A DNA stretch of 64,000 nucleotides from Thioclava nitratireducens (GTDB lineage: Bacteria > Pseudomonadota > Alphaproteobacteria > Rhodobacterales > Rhodobacteraceae), in assembly GCF_001940525.2 (NCBI RefSeq), contig NZ_CP019437.1, forward strand, positions 2,082,501 through 2,146,500. Reading direction: 5' to 3'. Under the pieces are notes generated by a model. It saw only the letters and a program-made list of their open reading frames with translations. It ran no database searches and had not been told where the DNA came from. This document shows, one piece after another, positions 59,830 to 64,000 of this stretch (within the stretch, counting starts at the first letter, position 1; each line of letters begins with the position of its first letter). The position numbers were made by a program, and so were the translations under genes.

Positions 59830-60276
59830 ATGGCGAAAGTCGGATCCATCCTCGTCGTCTGCGTCGGAAATATCTGTCGCTCGCCTGTGGGCGAACGGCT
59901 TCTCGCTGCGGCACTGCCTGAGTGCAAGGTCACCTCTGCCGGAATCGGCGCGGTGGTCGGCGCGGGCGCGGACGAGACCATGAGCGAGGTCGCCGCGGAA
60001 AACGGGCTGAGCCTCGACGGCCATGTCGCGCGCCAGTTCACCGCCGAGATCGGGGCCGAGCACGAGCTGATCCTCGTGATGGAGGCTGGCCACAAGCGCG
60101 AGATAACGCGCCGCGCGCCGCAACTGGGCGGGCGGGTGATGCTGTTCGATCAATGGATGGGCAGCAAGGGGATCGCCGACCCGTACCGCGAGCCGATCGA
60201 GGCTCATCGCAAGGCATTTACCGAGATTTCCGCCGCGAGCGAGGCATGGGTCTCGCGCCTCGCGCCGAAACGGTGA
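59830..60276 (+). CDS. Wzb-like low-molecular-weight protein-tyrosine phosphatase
   Basis: 148 residues. The active-site loop is CVGNICRS (Cys11, Arg17; CX5R) and the general acid Asp lies in IADPYREP. It removes phosphate from the Tyr-rich tail of the Wzc-like kinase and so controls polymer export. Three bases separate it from the wza-like stop. Confidence 0.93.
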   Translation: MAKVGSILVVCVGNICRSPVGERLLAAALPECKVTSAGIGAVVGAGADETMSEVAAENGLSLDGHVARQFTAEIGAEHELILVMEAGHKREITRRAPQLGGRVMLFDQWMGSKGIADPYREPIEAHRKAFTEISAASEAWVSRLAPKR

Positions 60277-60336
60277 GCGGCGTAACTGGCGGCGCGCGTG
60301 GGTTTGGATAAGCATTTGAGAAATTGAGCGGGACAG

Positions 60337-62553
60337 ATGAAGCAAATTTCCGAGGGAACCCAGAGACATGCTGCGCAGCCCGAGGTCGAGGATGACGAAA
60401 TCGACCTGATGGCGCTTGCCGGCGCGCTTTTGGGGGGCTGGAAATGGATCGCGCTGGCCTTTGCCCTGGCTGTGATCCTCGGCGCTTTCGTCGCGCTGCG
60501 CAAACCGGTGGTCTACGAGGCGAACGGCCTGTTGCAGCTCGAGCAGTCGCAAAACGGTCTGTCGGCGCTTCCGGAGTCGATGCAGACGCTTCTCGGCAGC
60601 GATGTTGGCGGCAAATCGCAGGCCGAGACCCAGATCGCGATCATGTCGTCGCGGCTGGTGCTGGGCGATGCGGCGAACAAGCTCGACCTGCAGAACTTCG
60701 TCATTCCGCGCCGGCTGCCGCTTATCGGCATGCTTCCCGCGAACCTGCACTTGCCCGATCCGGGCCTGTTCACCCAATACCAGTGGAACGCAGAGACGGT
60801 TCAGATCGGTAAGCTGAAAGTGCCCGCTCAATGGCAGGGAGAGCCGATGACGCTGACCGTGACCGGCGCGGACAGCTATCGCGTCACGCTGCTCGACGGC
60901 ACCGAAGTCAGCGGTACGGTCGGCCACGAAGTTACCGCGCGCGATGGCGATTTCGCGCTTGCGCTATCCGAGATGGATGCCCCGGTCGGCCGCGAGTTCT
61001 ACATCGGGCGCCGCTCTCTCAACGCGACGATTCAGGCGATGCGCGAAAACTTTTCGGTCTCCGAAAGCCCGCGCGGTTCGAACATCCTGCATACCGCGTA
61101 TCAGGACACCGACCGCCAGCGCGCGGAAAAGATCCTCAACGCGATCGCGGCGTCTTTCGTGGACCAGAATATCGAGCGCAATTCGGCCTCCGCCGAGAAC
61201 AGCCTCGAATTCATCCAGAAGCAATTGCCCGAGGCGCGCAAGAACGTGTCCCAGGCGGAGCAGGCGCTCAATGCCTATCGCCAAAAGCAGAAATCGGTCG
61301 ACGTGAAATACGAGACCCAGGCCCTGTTGGAGCGCGTCACGAAGATTGAGGGGGAACTGTCCGCGCTCGATCTGAAAGAGGCCGAGCTGAAGAACCAGTA
61401 CACGGTCAACCACCCCGCCTATCAGGCGCTGCTGCAAAACCGCAAGGAACTGCAAGCGCAGCTGGAACAGGCGAAGAAGGCGACCCAAGGGCTGCCGGAG
61501 ACGCAGAAGGACATCTTCAATCTGCAGCGTAACCTCGAAGTGGCGCAGCAGGTCTACACCCAGCTTCTCAACCGATCGCAGGAATTGCAGGTCGTGCGCG
61601 CCTCGACTGTCGGTTCGGTGCGCGTGATCGACAAAGCCTATGCGAGCATCATCCCGGTCGCGCCGCGCAAATCGCGGATCGTCGCGTTGGCGGGGATACT
61701 GGGTCTCATCATCGGCGCAGCCTACGTTCTGATCCGTCGCGCGCTGCGTCACGGAATCAAGGGCGCCGAAGAGATCGAAGCGCTCGGTCTGCCAGTCTTC
61801 GCAACCGTTCCCTTCGCCAAGGAGGCGTCCGATCTACGTCACCGCAAGGGCGACCTGCCGATCTTCGCGCTTGAACATTCAGACGCCGTGACGACCGAAG
61901 CGCTGCGATCCCTGCGCACTTCGCTGCATTTCGGGCTACTGGATGCGCAGACCAACTCGATCCAGGTGACCTCGGCCGCGCCGGGGGTGGGCAAGACCTT
62001 CCTTTCGATCAACCTCGCCGTAGTCGCGGCGCAAGCGGGGCAGCGAGTTTGTCTGATCGATGCAGATATGCGCAAAGGCTATCTCGCGCGGTTCCTGCAT
62101 CTGCCGAAGACGGTGGAGGGCCTTTCGGATTATCTCGGCCACGAGAAGGCGCTGGAAGAGGTAATGCGCGACGGGCCGGTCGAGGGGCTGAAGGTGATCA
62201 CCTCGGGCCGCTACCCTCCGAACCCGTCGGAACTGCTGATGCGGGCCGAGTTCGGGACCATGCTTCGCCAGCTCGACAGCGAGTTCGATCTCATCATCGT
62301 CGATGCGCCGCCCGCGCTTGCGGTCACCGATCCGGTGGTGATCGGGCGCTCCGTAGGCGCGAGCATCGTGATCGCGCGCCATCTTGAGACGATGCAGGGC
62401 GCGGTGCGTGCCGTGCAGGCGAGCTTCGAGGCGGCGGGCACGTCGATCACGGGCGCGGTCCTCAACGGCTTCAAGGCCGAGGCGGCCGAGCGTTATGGCG
62501 GTCATTACCAATATCACTATAACTACCGCTACAGCTACAAATCCGACGATTGA
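60337..62553 (+). CDS. Wzc-like polysaccharide co-polymerase / BY-kinase
   Basis: 738 residues. N-terminal Wzz domain with first membrane helix WIALAFALAVILGAFVAL, then a coiled-coil-rich periplasmic part (about 270-420) and second helix IVALAGILGLIIGAAYVLI. The cytoplasmic kinase shows Walker A SAAPGVGKT, Walker A' LIDADMRKG and Walker B FDLIIVDAPPA. The C-terminus is a tyrosine cluster (YGGHYQYHYNYRYSY), the autophosphorylation site. It regulates chain length and export with the Wza- and Wzb-like proteins. Confidence 0.95.
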   Translation: MKQISEGTQRHAAQPEVEDDEIDLMALAGALLGGWKWIALAFALAVILGAFVALRKPVVYEANGLLQLEQSQNGLSALPESMQTLLGSDVGGKSQAETQIAIMSSRLVLGDAANKLDLQNFVIPRRLPLIGMLPANLHLPDPGLFTQYQWNAETVQIGKLKVPAQWQGEPMTLTVTGADSYRVTLLDGTEVSGTVGHEVTARDGDFALALSEMDAPVGREFYIGRRSLNATIQAMRENFSVSESPRGSNILHTAYQDTDRQRAEKILNAIAASFVDQNIERNSASAENSLEFIQKQLPEARKNVSQAEQALNAYRQKQKSVDVKYETQALLERVTKIEGELSALDLKEAELKNQYTVNHPAYQALLQNRKELQAQLEQAKKATQGLPETQKDIFNLQRNLEVAQQVYTQLLNRSQELQVVRASTVGSVRVIDKAYASIIPVAPRKSRIVALAGILGLIIGAAYVLIRRALRHGIKGAEEIEALGLPVFATVPFAKEASDLRHRKGDLPIFALEHSDAVTTEALRSLRTSLHFGLLDAQTNSIQVTSAAPGVGKTFLSINLAVVAAQAGQRVCLIDADMRKGYLARFLHLPKTVEGLSDYLGHEKALEEVMRDGPVEGLKVITSGRYPPNPSELLMRAEFGTMLRQLDSEFDLIIVDAPPALAVTDPVVIGRSVGASIVIARHLETMQGAVRAVQASFEAAGTSITGAVLNGFKAEAAERYGGHYQYHYNYRYSYKSDD

Positions 62554-62563
62554 GCAGGGCCAT

Positions 62564-62580
62564 CCCGGTCCGTGACCGGG
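62564..62580 (+). terminator. Hairpin after the Wzc-like gene
   Basis: CCCGGTC and GACCGGG pair around CGT, 10 bp after the stop codon. No T-run, so a weak or rho-dependent end. Confidence 0.45.
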
Positions 62581-62863
62581 GCGGGAGGCGCGACTGCTGC
62601 GAAAACTGCTGGGCCGGGCGAAAATCTCGAAGCTCGGGATCACCACGCCCGAACCGCGACCAGGCCGCCATGGCATCCCCGGGAGCGGGTGCCGCATTTG
62701 TTGAAACCGATCGCGACCACGCGCGGTAGGAAAGGCGGTTGCGCGGAAGCGGCGCGATCCGGCATGGCGACGTCGGGAGCAATGGAGCGGCCAAAACGTG
62801 GCCTCTCCTTTCCCATCTTGCGCGGATTGTTTCGATTGCGCTTTGCGCGCGTTGGGAGGCCCC
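62581..62863. other. Intergenic stretch with a possible gene remnant
   Basis: About 280 bp between the wzc-like hairpin and the pilus gene. It holds the sulfotransferase-like fragment listed separately; otherwise nothing is recognised. Confidence 0.35.
62640..62765 (-). pseudogene. Truncated N-terminal fragment of a sulfotransferase-like gene
   Basis: From the ATG at 62765 the reverse strand reads MPDRAASAQPPFLPRVVAIG then FNKCGTRS before ending after 41 codons. IGFNKCGTxS is the PAPS-loop start of a common sulfotransferase family (normally GFNKCGTTSL). The rest of such an enzyme, several hundred residues, is missing; the wzc-like gene follows at once. Either a deletion remnant or a chance match. 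Confidence 0.35.
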
Positions 62864-64000
62864 TTACATCCGCAGGCGGAAGTAGCTCATCTCGATATTG
62901 CTCTCCATGCCGGTATCGCAATGACCGAAGCGCGAGTTGGAGGTGCCGTCGATCTTGCCGCCAGAGACGATCGCGACTCCTTCGATCCCGTCTGCCTGCG
63001 CCGAGAAGCTTACATCCTTCATCGCGAGGATCTGACCGCCGTAGAAGGAAATTTTTGCCGCCGAAGAGACACCGCCCATCGTGATCAGCTTCGCGCCGCC
63101 ATCGGGTGCGCAATTGTCGTCGCGCCCGATCCTCAGCCCCTGCGGCGCCGAGAAGCTGCGATCATCGGTCGAGGTGTTTGCGAAGATCGCATTTTCCAGC
63201 GCGACGCCATTGCCGAATTTCACCGGGCAGTTCGCGATAACCGCGACCTCGGAGATCACGCTCGGGTCGGTCGTCACGGACCCGTCGACCTTGTTCGGGA
63301 CCGAGATCGTCACGCTCGAGTTGCAGTCGAGTATGTAGAGATTGCCGGGCGCGAAATCGGTGGTGTCGAGCTTCGTCCCGGTGAGGAAGGTCGGCGTCCG
63401 GTTCGTGATATAGGAGGGCAAATAGCCAGTGCCGTCGCGCATGGATTCGATGATCTTCGGAATGCGGTCGAGCACGCGCAGCTTGTAGAAGGAGGTGCGC
63501 AGCGCCTCTTGCAAGCCGTCGTTCTGCGTGAAGCCGGATGCGGGGATGTCGAGCTTGCTGGTGTCGGGCATCGACACGATCGCGCCGCTCTCGAACATGT
63601 TGTTCTGGTTGAGCGACACGTATTGCGCCGCGTAGAGGCAGAAGCCCGACGCGAAGCTGTTGCCCGATTGCAGATCGATGACACCTTTCGCGGCCAAGCC
63701 TTCGGTGAGGCAGGCGGGCTGGTATGCTTCGGCGACGGCGCCGGTATTGATCTGCCACCCGTCCTGACCGATCACCTTACCGAAGAAGGTGGGCGCTGCG
63801 TTCGCGCGGTCGGTGGTGCGATGCGCCATCACGCGCACCGCGGGGCTGAGATCGAGGTCGGGGGCGTAATCCGTAAGGAAGCGATTGTTGGTCGCGTCGT
63901 AATAGCCGAAGGTCACATCGTCTTTGGTGATGACCGAAGTCGCATCGTCGGAGCCGAGGTTGGAATGGGCCAGCTCGGCCGCGCGAGTCCTCGCCTCGTC
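62864..64000 (-). CDS. TadG-like Flp-pilus assembly protein, N-terminus outside window
   Basis: 379 codons in frame to the window edge, no start seen. The visible part reads RAAELAHSNLGSDDATSVIT, DDVTFGYYDATNNRFLTDYA and later AVRVMAHRTTDRANAAPTFF with FGKVIGQDGWQINTGAVAEA, the usual middle of Tad-domain proteins (secreted or membrane-anchored, tight-adherence pili). The C-terminal half (FTQNDGLQEALRTSFYKLRV; GGVSSAAKISFYGGQILAMK) is secreted-type, rich in Ser/Gly and small polar residues. It would help to build or anchor Flp pili. Confidence 0.75.
   Translation of the reverse strand, partial: DEARTRAAELAHSNLGSDDATSVITKDDVTFGYYDATNNRFLTDYAPDLDLSPAVRVMAHRTTDRANAAPTFFGKVIGQDGWQINTGAVAEAYQPACLTEGLAAKGVIDLQSGNSFASGFCLYAAQYVSLNQNNMFESGAIVSMPDTSKLDIPASGFTQNDGLQEALRTSFYKLRVLDRIPKIIESMRDGTGYLPSYITNRTPTFLTGTKLDTTDFAPGNLYILDCNSSVTISVPNKVDGSVTTDPSVISEVAVIANCPVKFGNGVALENAIFANTSTDDRSFSAPQGLRIGRDDNCAPDGGAKLITMGGVSSAAKISFYGGQILAMKDVSFSAQADGIEGVAIVSGGKIDGTSNSRFGHCDTGMESNIEMSYFRLRM

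Noticed and set aside
58654..60927. 757-codon open frame on the - strand
   Set aside because: Antisense to the wza-, wzb- and wzc-like genes; the length is a product of GC-rich codon bias only.

Overview
The window reads as chromosome of a high-GC alphaproteobacterium of the Rhodobacterales (Rhodobacteraceae/Paracoccaceae type). Support comes from a circularly permuted two-piece tmRNA gene with the alphaproteobacterial tag ANDNRAPVALAA, an adjacent SspB with an acidic tail, the trgA-trgB-cysK tellurite-resistance gene order known from Rhodobacter, a DUF1127 protein, and CCCCGGGATATTT-type intergenic repeats common in this group. The species cannot be named from the sequence alone. No tRNA, rRNA, CRISPR array, prophage or complete insertion sequence was seen.

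Layout. 0-11.5 kb is mixed housekeeping and accessory genes: a partial HSD10-like dehydrogenase with a TetR-type operator, an opacity-like porin, ppk2 with an overlapping TetR gene, an alpha/beta hydrolase, metA (acetyl type), a P-loop protein, an EamA exporter, a FadL-type porin, a FemAB/GNAT-like acyltransferase, an agmatinase-family ureohydrolase and a TehA-like carrier. guaB follows at 11.8-13.2 kb. 13.2-16.6 kb is a more A/T-rich, gene-poor insert holding a DUF1127 protein, a BTAD-TolB-TPR regulator and a small helix-turn-helix protein.

16.6-33.7 kb is the most remarkable part, a divergent catabolic locus. Leftward from 26.4 kb run a regulator made of a winged-helix domain fused to an ABC solute-binding domain, an SDR, an M24 pita-bread enzyme lacking one metal ligand, E1-alpha and E1-beta of a 2-oxoacid dehydrogenase, a two-lipoyl-domain subunit with a degenerate catalytic domain, an aldehyde dehydrogenase, and a separate lipoyl-less E2 catalytic subunit. 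Rightward from 26.66 kb run a complete CUT2-type sugar importer (binding protein, two permeases, double ATPase), a second SDR, a beta-hydroxyacid dehydrogenase and a ThuA-like protein. A perfect palindrome with an extra half-site lies between the two arms. The inference is import of a small polyol, sugar acid or related compound, oxidation by the dehydrogenases, then oxidative decarboxylation to an acyl-CoA. The substrate is unknown.

33.8-43.4 kb: trgA, trgB, cysK, a DUF3772 MscS channel, an AlaX-type editing protein, a repeat cluster, fumC, two NTF2-like proteins, sspB and ssrA. 43.5-47.3 kb: two glycosyltransferases and a sulfotransferase with overlapping ends. 47.3-51.3 kb: an APC-like membrane protein, a polyamine-type binding protein and a photolyase.

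51.3-62.6 kb is an exopolysaccharide region: an RfaH/NusG-like antiterminator, manC, YjbH-, YjbF- and YjbE-like export proteins, a WecA/MraY-type initiating transferase, then a Wza-Wzb-Wzc export and control set. The window closes with a possible sulfotransferase remnant and the C-terminal part of a TadG-like pilus-assembly protein.
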